Origin: Desulfuromusa sp.
GTDB taxonomy: Bacteria > Desulfobacterota > Desulfuromonadia > Desulfuromonadales > Geopsychrobacteraceae
Direction: 5' to 3'
Length of the DNA stretch: 64,000 nt
NCBI GenBank assembly: GCA_016744595.1
Contig: JADGEB010000001.1
Coordinates: forward strand, 124,001 to 188,000
Each line of letters starts with the position of its first letter. The first letter of the stretch is position 1. The notes below the pieces were generated by a model. It ran no database searches, had not been told where the DNA came from, and saw only the letters and a program-made list of their open reading frames with translations. Both the position numbers and the translations under genes were made by a program. Positions 37,261 through 47,404 of the stretch are shown piece after piece.

Positions 37261-39182
37261 TGAAAAAATTACTGTTGGCCGATGATAGTATTACTATTCA
37301 GAAAGTCGTCGGTATTATCTTCTCGACAGAAGAATATCAGCTTGAGATGACAGATGATGGTGACAGCGCTTTTAAGAAAGCGCTAGAGGATATACCAGAT
37401 TTGGTCATTGCGGATATCTCAATGCCTGGGAAAGATGGTTTTGAACTGTGTCGAGCTATAAAGAACGAACCAAGCCTATCAAATACTTCAGTTATGTTGT
37501 TGCCGGGAGCGTTTGACCATTTTGATGAAATAAAAGCTGGTGAGGTTTGTGCTGATGGCTGGTTGACAAAACCATTTGAGTCGCAAGCTCTTTTGGATAA
37601 AGTCTCTCAGCTTCTTGAGGTTGAACCGGTTAAGATGTCGGGTGTTGCTGCGCCGGCATCTGAAAAGATTGTTGATGAAGTTCAGTTCGAAGAACCTGAG
37701 GTCGGTGAAGATTTATCTGTAACGGAAGCAGCGCTAGGTCTCGATGAAGTGGATGAATTGAAGCCATCCATCAACGTAACTGATGAAGATTCGCCCGACG
37801 ATATTTGGGATGCAGTCTCTTTTGCTGAAGAAGATCTTCAGGAGCAGAGTGAAACCACCAGCGTAGATCCGGTAGCAGATGTGTCATTCGCGGCTGATGT
37901 TATCGACCCTTCAGCGGTGGATGATGTTGACATCGAACCTGCGACAGATGAACAAGTTCTTTCTGCTTTTGCCGCGGAAGATGATGAGAATATTTTTTCA
38001 GATAATGGAATCGTAGATGATTTTGTTGAAGAATACTCTGCACCAAGTAGTCCTGAAGAATTTAAACCAGAACCTTTTGTCGATGTTGATGCCACTGCAG
38101 GAGAACAAGACATTGAATTAAGTGATCAGCTTGAGGTTGATGCTGAAGTCGATTTGCCTGTACCTGCTGAAGAAGCTGAATCAGTTGATTTCTCAGTTTT
38201 TAGTGAAGAGGAAGATTGTCAGCCCCCCACTGTAGACCTGAATGAAGAACCAAATTCTTTTGTTTCTGATGCCGAGAATGATGAATCTTTTGAGCTGGTT
38301 GAAGAATTAGATGAAGATCCTGTCGTCAAAGCTGAAGAATCAGATTTTTCTGATACTACAATAGAAGCTGAAGAGCCTCTGGAATTAATTGAGGATGACT
38401 TGGCTGAGCAAAATTCTGAGGTTGATATTGTTGAAGAAGAGGCCGTTTCTTTTGCCGCAGAACCTGATGATAAAGAAGTTATTATGGAGTTGCAGGAAGA
38501 GGATGAGCTTGATCCTGAAGCGCAGAAGATTGCTGTAGCTGCAGAGAGCACTGTAACGTTTGGCGAAACAGTCGAAGGTGCAATCTCTGAGAATGATGAG
38601 GTTTTGGACCTTTCTGTAGATGAAATTATTGAAGATGAAGCTCCAGAGGAAGAAATAGTAGATGAAGCAGTTGCTATGGAAACAGAATCATTTGAAGTTG
38701 AGAAGGTAGGTTTTGAGTCTGAACTTGAAGCCGAACCTGTCGCTGAGAAGATTGAGACTTTTGTTGCAGAAAGTATAGAACCCGAAGTGGCAACTGAGCA
38801 TGCTGAAAATGTTGTCGAGCTTGCGGAGGAAGAAGTCGAGCTTGCGGAGGAAGAAGTCGAGCTTGCGGAGGAAGAAGTCGATGATGAAGATTTCTATTTT
38901 GATGCAGCTGAGGAAGACGCTACCGAAGTAATAACTGAAGAGGTGAGGATTTCTCCTGTTTCTCTTGTGGATGTTGATGGCGATGTCACTACTGAGAAAA
39001 TCGAACAGCAGTTACGTGAACTTTCTGAAGAGGAATTGAAGGAAGTTGTAGCTAAAGTTGCTGGGCCGATAATTGAAAAACTAGCAGGCGAAATGGTTGA
39101 GCAGATTGCTTGGGAGGTTGTTCCCGATTTGGCCGAAGCTATGATCAGTGAAGAGATCCGTAAAATTAAAGAGGGTACGTAG
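37257..39182 (+). CDS. Receiver domain protein with a very long acidic tail
   Basis: 641 aa. Residues 1-120 are a normal receiver: KLLLADDSITIQKV, phospho-Asp in VIADISMPGKDGFEL and Lys in WLTKPFE. Residues about 125-575 are low-complexity and dominated by Glu, Asp, Val, Ala and Ser, with a 3x7-residue tandem repeat (VELAEEE). The last 65 residues form a conserved-looking helical segment (TEKIEQQLRELSEEELKEVV; EMVEQIAWEVVPDLAEAMI). The layout, receiver plus extended linker plus helical tail, is reminiscent of FrzS/AglZ-like gliding proteins, without sequence proof. Third gene of the CheW-like operon, followed by a strong terminator. Confidence 0.8.
   Translation: MMKKLLLADDSITIQKVVGIIFSTEEYQLEMTDDGDSAFKKALEDIPDLVIADISMPGKDGFELCRAIKNEPSLSNTSVMLLPGAFDHFDEIKAGEVCADGWLTKPFESQALLDKVSQLLEVEPVKMSGVAAPASEKIVDEVQFEEPEVGEDLSVTEAALGLDEVDELKPSINVTDEDSPDDIWDAVSFAEEDLQEQSETTSVDPVADVSFAADVIDPSAVDDVDIEPATDEQVLSAFAAEDDENIFSDNGIVDDFVEEYSAPSSPEEFKPEPFVDVDATAGEQDIELSDQLEVDAEVDLPVPAEEAESVDFSVFSEEEDCQPPTVDLNEEPNSFVSDAENDESFELVEELDEDPVVKAEESDFSDTTIEAEEPLELIEDDLAEQNSEVDIVEEEAVSFAAEPDDKEVIMELQEEDELDPEAQKIAVAAESTVTFGETVEGAISENDEVLDLSVDEIIEDEAPEEEIVDEAVAMETESFEVEKVGFESELEAEPVAEKIETFVAESIEPEVATEHAENVVELAEEEVELAEEEVELAEEEVDDEDFYFDAAEEDATEVITEEVRISPVSLVDVDGDVTTEKIEQQLRELSEEELKEVVAKVAGPIIEKLAGEMVEQIAWEVVPDLAEAMISEEIRKIKEGT
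38814..38876 (+). repeat. In-frame 21-bp tandem repeat, three copies
   Basis: Three identical copies of a 21-bp unit (GTCGAGCTTGCGGAGGAAGA plus A) encode VELAEEE x3 in the acidic tail of the receiver protein. Perfect identity suggests recent slippage and possible length variation between strains. Confidence 0.9.
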
Positions 39183-39219
39183 CAGGCTCTGACTTTATAA
39201 ATGCAGATGCTTCTCTTGA

Positions 39220-39264
39220 GGGGGGCAGCAGGGATATCTTGACTTCCGTGCTGCCCCCCTTTAT
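39220..39264 (+). terminator. Intrinsic terminator of the CheW-like operon
   Basis: Perfect 11-bp stem GGGGGGCAGCA / TGCTGCCCCCC with an 18-nt loop, then TTTATTGTT. It separates the acidic receiver gene from valS. Confidence 0.85.
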
Positions 39265-39322
39265 TGTTCCTGCCCAGAAATTAATCCAATAACTGCATAT
39301 TTTACGCAAGGATTTGCCAGCA

Positions 39323-41980
39323 ATGAAGACAGAACTCAATAAAAGTTACGAGCCGGAACAGGTTGAACAGAAGTGGTTTGATGTATGGGAACAGCGTGGC
39401 GATTTTCATGCTGATGAAAATTCCTCCAAGCCTCATTATTCAATAGTTATTCCTCCGCCAAATGTAACAGGTGTTCTTCATATGGGACACGCTCTGAATA
39501 ATACTCTGCAGGATATTCTTTGTCGGTGGAAGCGGATGTCTGGCTATGAAGTTCTCTGGATGCCAGGAACTGACCATGCTGGAATTGCCACCCAGAATGT
39601 TGTTGAAAAGCAGCTTGCCGCAGAAAATAAAGATCGACACGAACTGGGTCGTGAAGCTTTTGTTGATCGGGTCTGGAAATGGCGCGAAGAATCTGGCGGG
39701 CAAATTATCAATCAGTTGAAGCGACTTGGTGCTTCCTGCGACTGGCAACGCGAGCGTTTTACCATGGATGAAGGACTCTCAAAGGCTGTTCGTGAAGTTT
39801 TCGTGAGTTTGTACGATGATGGGTTGGTTTACCGGGATAATCGTCTGATTAACTGGTGCCCTCGTTGTCACACTGCTCTATCCGATCTTGAAGTTGAGCA
39901 TGATGACAAACATGGTAATCTCTGGCACCTACGTTATCCGGTCAAGGGAACTGATCAGCATCTGATTGTTGCGACAACTCGGCCTGAAACCATGCTGGGT
40001 GATACAGCTGTCGCTGTTCATCCTGAAGATGAGCGTTATCGAGACCTGATTGGTAAAAGTATTTTGCTGCCATTGATGGATCGCGAAATACCGATTATTG
40101 CCGATGAGTATGTTGAGATGGGGTTTGGCAGTGGTGCAGTCAAAATTACACCAGCACACGATTTTAACGATTTTGAAATTGGCAAACGTCACGATCTTGA
40201 ATTTATTAATATTCTGGATGAGTCGGGGGTTGTAAATGACAACGGCGGTTCCTATGTCGGAATGGAGCGCAATGCTGCAAGGGCGCAGGTTGTTGCTGAC
40301 CTAAAAGCTCTAGACTTGCTCGAAAAGATCGATGCTTATACGAATTCTGTAGGTGAATGTTATCGTTGCCGATCGACAATAGAGCCTTACATGAGTAAAC
40401 AGTGGTATGTCGCGGTCAAGTCCCTTGCTGCTGAGGCGATCAAAGCGGTGGAGTCTGGCGAGACCAAAATTATTCCGCAACAGTGGGAAAAAACTTATTA
40501 CGAGTGGATGTATAACATCCAAGACTGGTGTGTCAGCCGTCAGATCTGGTGGGGGCACCGTATCCCGGCATGGTTTTGTGATGACTGTGGTGAGATATCT
40601 GTTTCCCGTGATGATGTTTCTGTTTGTAAGCATTGTGCTAGTAGCAATATTCGACAGGAGACCGATGTTCTGGATACCTGGTTTTCTTCTGCTTTGTGGC
40701 CATTTTCTACTATGGGGTGGCCAGAACAGACCAAGACTCTGCAGAAATTTTATCCGACCAGTTGTTTGGTGACCGGCTTTGATATCCTCTTTTTCTGGGT
40801 TGCTCGGATGATGATGATGGGCACCAAGTTCATGGACGATGTTCCATTCAAGGAAGTTTATATTCATGCTTTGGTGCGTGATGCTCAGGGGCAAAAAATG
40901 AGCAAAAGCAAGGGCAATGTCATTGACCCATTGACCATTGTCGATGAATATGGCGCCGACGCTTTCCGCTACACTCTCTGTGCATTTGCTGCTATGGGGC
41001 GCGATATCAAATTATCGACCGATCGAATTGGTGGTTATCGGAACTTTGTCAATAAACTCTGGAATGCCAGTCGCTTTGCTTTGATGAATCTGGAAGGTTT
41101 TGAACCAGCCGATAGTGGTTTGGACGGACTGTCGTTATCGCAAGCAGATCAGTGGATACTGAATCGTTACGCATTTGCTGCGGAAGAGGTGAATCAGGCG
41201 CTGGCAAAATATAAATTTAATGATGCTGCCAGCATCCTTTATTCTTTTACCTGGCACGAGTTCTGCGATTGGTACATTGAATTGAGTAAGGGCGATCTGT
41301 ATGGTGACGATGCTGATGCTCGCAAATCTACTCAAATCGTTTTATTTTCGGTGCTGGAAGGTTTGTTACGGATGTTACATCCGATTATGCCGTTTGTCAC
41401 CGAAGAGATCTGGCATGCTCTCCCCGGAGATCGTGGTGTCGATTCTATTATGCAAGCTACCTACCCGACAGCGGCTCTCATTACAACAGATGAGTCTGTT
41501 GTCGCCGATATGGAGCTGGTGATGGATGTTATTCGGGCGATTCGTAATGTACGTGGGGAGCTCGATGTCCCTCCAGGGAAAAAAATCAAGGTTGTCCTTG
41601 ATTGCAAGTCTGAATCCGTAGTACTGGCAATTGTGGCTGGTCAGTCTTATATCTATTCGTTGGCAAGGGTTGAAGACCTCCATGTTGGGGTTGCTGTCGA
41701 ACGACCTAAGCAGGTTTCAACTCAGGTGGCTGGTGAGGTTGAGGTCTTAATCCCTTTGGCTGATCTTATTAATGTTGTTGAGGAAGAAACGCGGCTGAAT
41801 AAAGAAATTGAAAAAGTACAGAAGGATGTCGGGTTCTTTGAAAAGAAGTTATCCAATGAAAAGTTTGTTGCTAATGCTCCACCTCAGGTTTTGGAAAAAG
41901 ACCGCGGGAAGCTTGCAGCTGCTGAGAAGAAGCGGGAAATTTTACAACAGAGTTTGGAAAAAATACTGGCTTTAAAATAA
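39323..41980 (+). CDS. valS: Valyl-tRNA synthetase
   Basis: 885 aa from ATG 39323 (AAGGA upstream). Class I synthetase: HIGH-type signature PPNVTGVLHMGHAL (about 46-59), the CP1 editing domain with TTRPETMLGDTAVAVHP and a GSGAVKITPAHDFND stretch, KMSKS in GQKMSKSKGN, the anticodon-binding domain and the ValRS C-terminal coiled coil (LNKEIEKVQKDVGFFEKKL). Complete in all parts. A strong intrinsic terminator follows 12 bp after the stop. Confidence 0.98.
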   Translation: MKTELNKSYEPEQVEQKWFDVWEQRGDFHADENSSKPHYSIVIPPPNVTGVLHMGHALNNTLQDILCRWKRMSGYEVLWMPGTDHAGIATQNVVEKQLAAENKDRHELGREAFVDRVWKWREESGGQIINQLKRLGASCDWQRERFTMDEGLSKAVREVFVSLYDDGLVYRDNRLINWCPRCHTALSDLEVEHDDKHGNLWHLRYPVKGTDQHLIVATTRPETMLGDTAVAVHPEDERYRDLIGKSILLPLMDREIPIIADEYVEMGFGSGAVKITPAHDFNDFEIGKRHDLEFINILDESGVVNDNGGSYVGMERNAARAQVVADLKALDLLEKIDAYTNSVGECYRCRSTIEPYMSKQWYVAVKSLAAEAIKAVESGETKIIPQQWEKTYYEWMYNIQDWCVSRQIWWGHRIPAWFCDDCGEISVSRDDVSVCKHCASSNIRQETDVLDTWFSSALWPFSTMGWPEQTKTLQKFYPTSCLVTGFDILFFWVARMMMMGTKFMDDVPFKEVYIHALVRDAQGQKMSKSKGNVIDPLTIVDEYGADAFRYTLCAFAAMGRDIKLSTDRIGGYRNFVNKLWNASRFALMNLEGFEPADSGLDGLSLSQADQWILNRYAFAAEEVNQALAKYKFNDAASILYSFTWHEFCDWYIELSKGDLYGDDADARKSTQIVLFSVLEGLLRMLHPIMPFVTEEIWHALPGDRGVDSIMQATYPTAALITTDESVVADMELVMDVIRAIRNVRGELDVPPGKKIKVVLDCKSESVVLAIVAGQSYIYSLARVEDLHVGVAVERPKQVSTQVAGEVEVLIPLADLINVVEEETRLNKEIEKVQKDVGFFEKKLSNEKFVANAPPQVLEKDRGKLAAAEKKREILQQSLEKILALK

Positions 41981-41991
41981 AGTGCGGTGGA

Positions 41992-42026
41992 TGACCGGAA
42001 AGGTATGACTTTTCCGGTCATTTTTG
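41992..42026 (+). terminator. Intrinsic terminator of valS
   Basis: Stem ATGACCGGAAA / TTTCCGGTCAT with a 9-nt loop followed by TTTT. Confidence 0.9.
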
Positions 42027-42091
42027 TAGGTGTAAACCGTTATGATTGCTGGCACTTCTTCTTGATTAGAATTCATTCAAATTCAATTTTT

Positions 42092-42129
42092 TTGTTTAAA
42101 TTTCCTACAATATTTAGTATACAGTATAC
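42092..42129 (+). promoter_or_regulatory. Promoter of sdhCAB with an overlapping palindromic operator
   Basis: A -35-like TTGTTT (42092-42097), 17-bp spacer and -10-like TAGTAT (42115-42120). The palindrome GTATACAGTATAC (42117-42129) begins inside the -10 and covers the predicted start site, where a repressor would block initiation. The cognate regulator is unknown. Confidence 0.5.
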
Positions 42130-42331
42130 GATTTGTATTTCACTGTGAGCTTGAATAGCACTATTACGGGGGAGCAGTTTTATTTTGATGCTGAAAATGA
42201 ACAATATAATGAGGCTCAGTTTCAGGAGGTGAGAAGGGCTGGGCCAGAATGACTTGGGCAGGTATTGGTGATTGGATTCAGGAGGAAAGTCCTGATTGAC
42301 AATCAATTCACATTCTCGAGGGATATTAACT
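42130..42331 (+). other. Long untranslated leader of sdhCAB with a possible hairpin and micro-ORF
   Basis: About 200 nt between the predicted start site and sdhC. A 16-codon frame (ATG 42249 to TGA 42297-42299) begins after a purine-rich stretch. Overlapping it, TGATTG (42269-42274) pairs with CAATCA (42300-42305) and TCAGGA pairs with TCCTGA inside. This could be a regulatory leader, but no known riboswitch class is recognised. Confidence 0.3.
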
Positions 42332-43006
42332 ATGAATCTGTTTAAAAGTACTGTGGGAAGAAAGATTCTGATGGCAGTGACCGGGCTTTGTCTGGTTGGA
42401 TTTATTTCTGTTCATCTTATTGGCAACTTATCGGTATTTGCAGGACCCGATGGTATTAATGCCTACGCTGAGCACCTGCATGCACTCGGGCCCCTGGTTT
42501 GGGTTTTTCGCCTGATCATGTTGGGTCTGTTTGCAGTTCACATCACTTTCGGGGTGCAACTTTACCTCGAAAACCGTGCTGCCACGCCGGATAGCTATGC
42601 CGTTCAAAAATCTCTGGTCACAACCTTTTCGGCCAAAACTATGGTTTTTACCGGCCTGATTATTCTGGCATTCTTGCTCTACCATTTGCTCCACTTTACG
42701 GTGCAAATAACTAATCCCGACATTTCGGCTCACAATCTGGCTCTTGACGCAGCTAATCGTCTCGATGTTTTCACAATGGTTACGAAAAGCTTCCATAATG
42801 CATTCATTGTTTTGGTTTACATAGTTGCAATGGTCGCCTTAACCCTGCATATTTTCCACGGAATTTCCAGCTGGGTACAGACCTTGGGATGGAGCACCGG
42901 AACAAGTCAGGACAAAGTAACTGCAATAGGTAAACTTGTGGCTATCGCTTACGGACTGGCATATATCGCTATTCCATTACTACTTCTCGCTCGCATTGTG
43001 AAATAG
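42332..43006 (+). CDS. sdhC: Succinate dehydrogenase / fumarate reductase cytochrome b subunit
   Basis: 224 aa from ATG 42332 (GAGGG upstream), the normal length for the single-polypeptide five-helix anchor of B. subtilis/Wolinella type. TM helices and haem-ligand-type histidines are visible: [45 protein letters not shown] and [17 protein letters not shown]. It anchors the complex, binds two haems b and exchanges electrons with menaquinone. First gene of sdhCAB; in Geobacter a complex of this type serves as both succinate dehydrogenase and fumarate reductase. Confidence 0.93.
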   Translation: MNLFKSTVGRKILMAVTGLCLVGFISVHLIGNLSVFAGPDGINAYAEHLHALGPLVWVFRLIMLGLFAVHITFGVQLYLENRAATPDSYAVQKSLVTTFSAKTMVFTGLIILAFLLYHLLHFTVQITNPDISAHNLALDAANRLDVFTMVTKSFHNAFIVLVYIVAMVALTLHIFHGISSWVQTLGWSTGTSQDKVTAIGKLVAIAYGLAYIAIPLLLLARIVK

Positions 43007-43016
43007 GGGGCTTATT

Positions 43017-44933
43017 GTGATATTAGACGGAAAAGCACCTACAGGACCAGTTGAACAATCATGGGATAACTACCGCTTTGATCAGAAGTTGGTTAACCCT
43101 TCTAACAAACGTAAGTATAAAATTCTCGTTGTCGGATCCGGCCTGGCTGGTGGAGCTGGTGCTGCCTCTCTAGGTGAGCTCGGTTACAATGTTGATTGTT
43201 TCTGCTATCAGGATAGCCCACGTCGTGCCCATAGTATTGGTGCTCAGGGTGGAATCAACGCTGCCAAGAACTATCCCAGTGATGGTGATAGTGTCTACCG
43301 CCTTTTTTATGACACAGTCAAAGGTGGTGATTTTCGCTCCCGTGAAGCTGATGTCTGGCGTTTGGCTCAGGTTTCCAACAACATTATTGATCAGTGTGTA
43401 GCACAGGGCGTACCGTTTGCTCGTGACTATGCCGGTTATCTTGATAACCGTTCTTTTGGTGGTGCTCAGGTTTCCAGGACATTTTATGCTCGTGGACAAA
43501 CTGGTCAGCAGCTGCTGCTTGGTGCCTATTCTGCACTTTCACGGCAGATCAAAAATAAAACGGTTACTATGCATCCTCGTACTGAGATGCTTGACCTTGT
43601 AGTTGTTGATGGGGTTGCTAAAGGAATTACTGTACGTAATCTGATGACTGGTGAGATTGAGTCTCATTGGGGTGATGCTGTTATTTTGGCCACTGGTGGT
43701 TATGTCAATGTTTTCTACCTTTCAACTAATGCCATGGGCAGTAGTGTTACAGCGATCTGGAAAGCAGCTAAGAAGGGTGCCTACATGGCTAACCCTTGTT
43801 ACACTCAGATTCACCCAACCTGTATCCCCGTTCATGGCGATGCACAGTCCAAGCTGACCCTGATGTCAGAATCATTGCGGAATGATGGTCGTATCTGGGT
43901 ACCTAAAAATGCAGCCGATTGCGAAAAGCATCCAAGTGAAATCCCTGACGATGCCCGCGATTATTACCTGGAGCGTAAGTATCCTTCCTTTGGTAATCTG
44001 GCTCCACGTGATATTTCTTCACGATCGGCAAAAGAAGCCTGTGATGCAGACCTCGGTGTCGGCCCAGGAAAACGTGGTGTTTACCTTGATTTTAAGGATG
44101 CCATTGATCGGGTTAGTGAAAACACGATTGCTGAGCGTTATGGCAACTTGTTTGATATGTACGAGAAAATTACCGATGAGAATGGTTATGAGCGCCCCAT
44201 GCGCATTTATCCTGCTCCTCACTATAATATGGGTGGTCTCTGGGTTGATTACGAGTGTCAGAGCAATATCCCTGGATTGTTTGTTCTTGGTGAGGCGAAC
44301 TTCTCTGTCCACGGTGCCAACCGCCTCGGTGCTTCGGCACTAATGCAAGGTCTGGCTGATGGTTATTTTGTTATTCCTTATACCATTGCACCTTACTTGG
44401 CTTCGATTACTCCAGGTGCTGTAAAGGAAGACCATTCTGAGTTTAAGAAGTCGGTTGAGGACATTGAAGCTCAAAACAACAAGTTGCTCTCCATTAATGG
44501 TAAGAAAACTGTTAGTGAGCTGCATAAAGAGCTTGGTACCATGATGTGGGAAAATGTTGGCATGGCGAGAAGTGATGCCAGTTTGAAGGACGCACTCAAG
44601 CGAATTCCAGAGATACGTGATGAATTCTGGAATAATGTCAAGGTAACCGGAGAAAGCAAAGATCTCAACCAGCAGCTCGAGAATGCCGGACGCTTGGCTG
44701 ATTTCCTTGAGTTTGCTGAAGTTATGGCTGAGGATGCCTTGAATCGTGAGGAGTCCTGTGGTGGTCATTTCCGTACAGAGCACCAAACTGATGATGGCGA
44801 AGCTATGCGTGACGATGAAAACTTCAGTTACGTTGCTGCTTGGGAATTCAAAGGTGTCGGGGTTAAACCTGAACTGCACAAAGAGCCTTTGAAGTTTGAA
44901 AGAGTTAAACTTGCTGTGAGGAGTTATAAATAA
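43017..44933 (+). CDS. sdhA: Succinate dehydrogenase / fumarate reductase flavoprotein subunit
   Basis: 638 aa, GTG start at 43017 with GGGGG 6 nt upstream. FAD-binding N-terminus [20 protein letters not shown], covalent-FAD histidine in [17 protein letters not shown], substrate-site blocks [12 protein letters not shown] and [12 protein letters not shown], and [20 protein letters not shown] near the C-terminal part of the FAD domain. Oxidises succinate to fumarate, or the reverse, on the cytoplasmic side. It overlaps sdhB by 1 nt. Confidence 0.97.
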   Translation: MILDGKAPTGPVEQSWDNYRFDQKLVNPSNKRKYKILVVGSGLAGGAGAASLGELGYNVDCFCYQDSPRRAHSIGAQGGINAAKNYPSDGDSVYRLFYDTVKGGDFRSREADVWRLAQVSNNIIDQCVAQGVPFARDYAGYLDNRSFGGAQVSRTFYARGQTGQQLLLGAYSALSRQIKNKTVTMHPRTEMLDLVVVDGVAKGITVRNLMTGEIESHWGDAVILATGGYVNVFYLSTNAMGSSVTAIWKAAKKGAYMANPCYTQIHPTCIPVHGDAQSKLTLMSESLRNDGRIWVPKNAADCEKHPSEIPDDARDYYLERKYPSFGNLAPRDISSRSAKEACDADLGVGPGKRGVYLDFKDAIDRVSENTIAERYGNLFDMYEKITDENGYERPMRIYPAPHYNMGGLWVDYECQSNIPGLFVLGEANFSVHGANRLGASALMQGLADGYFVIPYTIAPYLASITPGAVKEDHSEFKKSVEDIEAQNNKLLSINGKKTVSELHKELGTMMWENVGMARSDASLKDALKRIPEIRDEFWNNVKVTGESKDLNQQLENAGRLADFLEFAEVMAEDALNREESCGGHFRTEHQTDDGEAMRDDENFSYVAAWEFKGVGVKPELHKEPLKFERVKLAVRSYK

Positions 44934-45688
44934 TGGATCTTACACTGCATGTCTGGCGCCAAAAGGGGCCACAGGATAAAGGCAAGTTAGAGACCTATCC
45001 AGCTAAGGGAATCAGCTCGGACATGTCCTTTCTTGAGATGTTGGATGAGGTTAACGATGGGTTGATTAAGTCGGGTCAAGAGCCGATTGCATTTGATCAT
45101 GATTGTCGTGAAGGAATCTGTGGTATGTGTTCACAGGTTATCAACGGTCGCCCCCATGGTAAGCAGGAAGGAACAACGGTTTGCCAGTTGCATATGCGTC
45201 AATACAACGATGGTGATGAAATTTTTATTGAACCATGGAGAGCCAAAGCTTTCCCGGTTCAAAAAGACTTGATTGTTGATCGTACTTCTCTTGACGTGAT
45301 CATGCAGGCTGGTGGCTATGTTTCCTGTCACACCGGTGGTGTTGATGATGCCAATGCCTTGTTGATCCCTAAGCCCACCGCAGACTATGCGATGGACGCT
45401 GCTGAATGTATCGGTTGTGGTGCTTGTATCGCTGCCTGTCCAAACAGTTCAGCGATGCTGTTCACCAGCGCCAAGGTTGCTCAGTTGGCTGCTTTGCCAC
45501 AGGGTAAGCCTGAAGCTAGAAAACGTGTTCTGGCCATGACTCAGGCAATACTTGATGAGGGCTTTGGCAACTGTACTAATCACTATGAGTGTGAGGCTGC
45601 TTGTCCTAAGGGGATCAGCGTTAAGTTTATTGCAAAACTGAACCGTGAATACCTGAAAACGATGATGCCGACCTCAACCGGTGCATAA
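44933..45688 (+). CDS. sdhB: Succinate dehydrogenase / fumarate reductase iron-sulfur subunit
   Basis: 251 aa. 2Fe-2S ligands in [20 protein letters not shown] and CQLHMRQY, then the ferredoxin-like part with [13 protein letters not shown] and the last cluster ligands in [18 protein letters not shown]. All three clusters (2Fe-2S, 4Fe-4S, 3Fe-4S) can be assigned, so it links FAD to the cytochrome b subunit. A terminator follows 32 bp after the stop. Confidence 0.97.
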   Translation: MDLTLHVWRQKGPQDKGKLETYPAKGISSDMSFLEMLDEVNDGLIKSGQEPIAFDHDCREGICGMCSQVINGRPHGKQEGTTVCQLHMRQYNDGDEIFIEPWRAKAFPVQKDLIVDRTSLDVIMQAGGYVSCHTGGVDDANALLIPKPTADYAMDAAECIGCGACIAACPNSSAMLFTSAKVAQLAALPQGKPEARKRVLAMTQAILDEGFGNCTNHYECEAACPKGISVKFIAKLNREYLKTMMPTSTGA

Positions 45689-45720
45689 TTTCTACTTTAA
45701 AATATAGATAATTTGTTATG

Positions 45721-45751
45721 AGGGCGAATCTTCTTGATTCGCCCTTTTTTT
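45721..45751 (+). terminator. Intrinsic terminator of sdhCAB
   Basis: Perfect 10-bp stem AGGGCGAATC / GATTCGCCCT, 5-nt loop, then seven T. Confidence 0.93.
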
Positions 45752-45762
45752 GAAGGTGATAG

Positions 45763-47367
45763 ATGGGAAACTGGTTTTCAAAGCTGACTGCGCAGCGGCA
45801 GAGTGATAACCGCCAGTCTGATAGAATATCAGTGGTTGATACATTGCCCTTTCAGATTGAAAATAGTAGTGATCTGATTTCAGCAGATCGCTTGCATGTG
45901 GTTCGTCAGTTTAGAAAATATGTTGAGAATCAACTAAAGATCCTCCAATTATCACTGAACGCAAACTCTGTTGTCCTTTTCTGGTCCGGGCCTTTGGCCG
46001 AACAATTGACAGTTTACGCTTTTTCCAGTGAATACGAAGGTTTGGTTAATGGCACCTTCCCAGATGGTTCAGGTGTTCTTGGCCTATTGAAGAGCCGCAA
46101 CCAAATTGATCTGGTTCCCTATACCCCACATTCTCCTAACATCCCTTACCACGGTGTCCGCTCTTCAGTTGGAAGTTTTCTGGCTAGAAGTTTGTCCTGT
46201 GGAGAGGCTGATCAACGAAAAGCAGGCAACTATGGCATCTTGTGTGTCGATCGTTCAGCTACCGATGAATGGACAATATCAGAACAGACATTAATCGTTT
46301 TGACTGCCGATCAGGTTCTGAATAATCTGCTTCTTTCACGTGATCTGCTTTTTACTGATGTTGAACGGCAGACTTTGCAACTTGCATTTGACGGCTTACG
46401 GACACTGAATTCTGCACTAGGAATGGATTCGGTTTACAAGGCAGCAAGAAAAGCCCTCGGTTTGATTATTGACACCGATCTTTTTGCCATCAGCTTGATT
46501 CATGATCATCATCATGAACTCTGCTATATCACAGGAGATACCTCCAGATCGGTTTTGAACCATAAATATGTATTGGACGATTCTCTTGTTGGCCAGGTTG
46601 TGAAATATAGGCGAACATTACCAGAAACAAATTCTCACGCCGGCAGGGCTCCAATTATTAATGGTTTGAGATTATTTGATGGGTATAAATCTATTTTAGT
46701 TGTCCCTTTGCTTCAGGAAGATAGCCCGGTTACTGGGGTGCTGATTATTGCAGCTAAAATTGAAGATCTTGTCACCAGAAATTGCCGAAGTATGATCGAG
46801 ATGATTGCAGCTCAGGTGGCAATTAAGATTGATCTGGCACAATCACACGAACAAATTCAACAGATGGCGATCACCGACCCCCTTACCGGGATTGCCAATC
46901 GTCGGGCATTTCAGCGTGGTTTTACTGCAATGTATGAGCGTGCTCGGCGGCGTGAGGGACAATTCAGCTTGATTATCTGTGATATCGATCTTTTTAAACG
47001 GGTGAATGATACGTATGGTCATCCTTTTGGAGATCACGTAATTCAGCAAGTTGCCAACCAGTTCAATGAGGTTGTCCGAGTCGGAGACTTGGCCGCTAGA
47101 ATTGGTGGAGAAGAGTTTGCGATTCTACTTGAAGATACTGGTTTGTCTGGAGCTTTGGATGTGGCCGAACGGTTACGCGGAAAAGTAGAAAATCTCAGTT
47201 TGTTTTCTCAGGGAGAAGTTGTTCTGGTGACAATTTCTCTGGGAGTTGCAGCATACCCTCAAGACATGGATAGTCAGGAAAAATTGTTCAATTTCGCCGA
47301 CCAGGCGCTCTATCATGCTAAAGAAAGTGGTCGTAATAGATCGGTCTGCTGGCGCGATATTAAATGA
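45763..47367 (+). CDS. GAF-domain diguanylate cyclase
   Basis: 534 aa, no TM segment. N-terminal half with one or two GAF-like domains (about 40-180 and 210-350: LDDSLVGQVVKYRRTLPETN), then GGDEF from TDPLTGIANRRAFQRGF (about 370) to IGGEEFAILLEDTG. The active-site signature is GGEEF, compatible with activity, and an RxxD inhibitory site (RVGD) lies five residues before it, so product inhibition by c-di-GMP is expected. It begins just after the sdhCAB terminator and is probably transcribed on its own. Confidence 0.93.
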   Translation: MGNWFSKLTAQRQSDNRQSDRISVVDTLPFQIENSSDLISADRLHVVRQFRKYVENQLKILQLSLNANSVVLFWSGPLAEQLTVYAFSSEYEGLVNGTFPDGSGVLGLLKSRNQIDLVPYTPHSPNIPYHGVRSSVGSFLARSLSCGEADQRKAGNYGILCVDRSATDEWTISEQTLIVLTADQVLNNLLLSRDLLFTDVERQTLQLAFDGLRTLNSALGMDSVYKAARKALGLIIDTDLFAISLIHDHHHELCYITGDTSRSVLNHKYVLDDSLVGQVVKYRRTLPETNSHAGRAPIINGLRLFDGYKSILVVPLLQEDSPVTGVLIIAAKIEDLVTRNCRSMIEMIAAQVAIKIDLAQSHEQIQQMAITDPLTGIANRRAFQRGFTAMYERARRREGQFSLIICDIDLFKRVNDTYGHPFGDHVIQQVANQFNEVVRVGDLAARIGGEEFAILLEDTGLSGALDVAERLRGKVENLSLFSQGEVVLVTISLGVAAYPQDMDSQEKLFNFADQALYHAKESGRNRSVCWRDIK

Positions 47368-47404
47368 TGTTTAGTGGAAAGGGTTCACTGCTGACCCATC
47401 GCAT

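Noticed and set aside
38219-38551. Minus-strand serine-rich frame opposite the acidic receiver protein
   Set aside because: GAA/GAT codons read backwards give Ser-rich frames; composition artefact.
40310-40894. 194-codon minus-strand frame inside valS
   Set aside because: It lies wholly within a conserved valS region and has no domain resemblance.
42051-42068. TGGCAC site upstream of sdhC as a sigma-54 promoter
   Set aside because: The spacing to the -12-like TTGA is one base too long.
42249-42299. 16-codon micro-ORF in the sdh leader as a gene
   Set aside because: Too short and without independent support; kept only as part of the leader description.
44340-44879. 179-codon minus-strand frame inside sdhA
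   Set aside because: Shadow of a conserved gene; no ribosome site.
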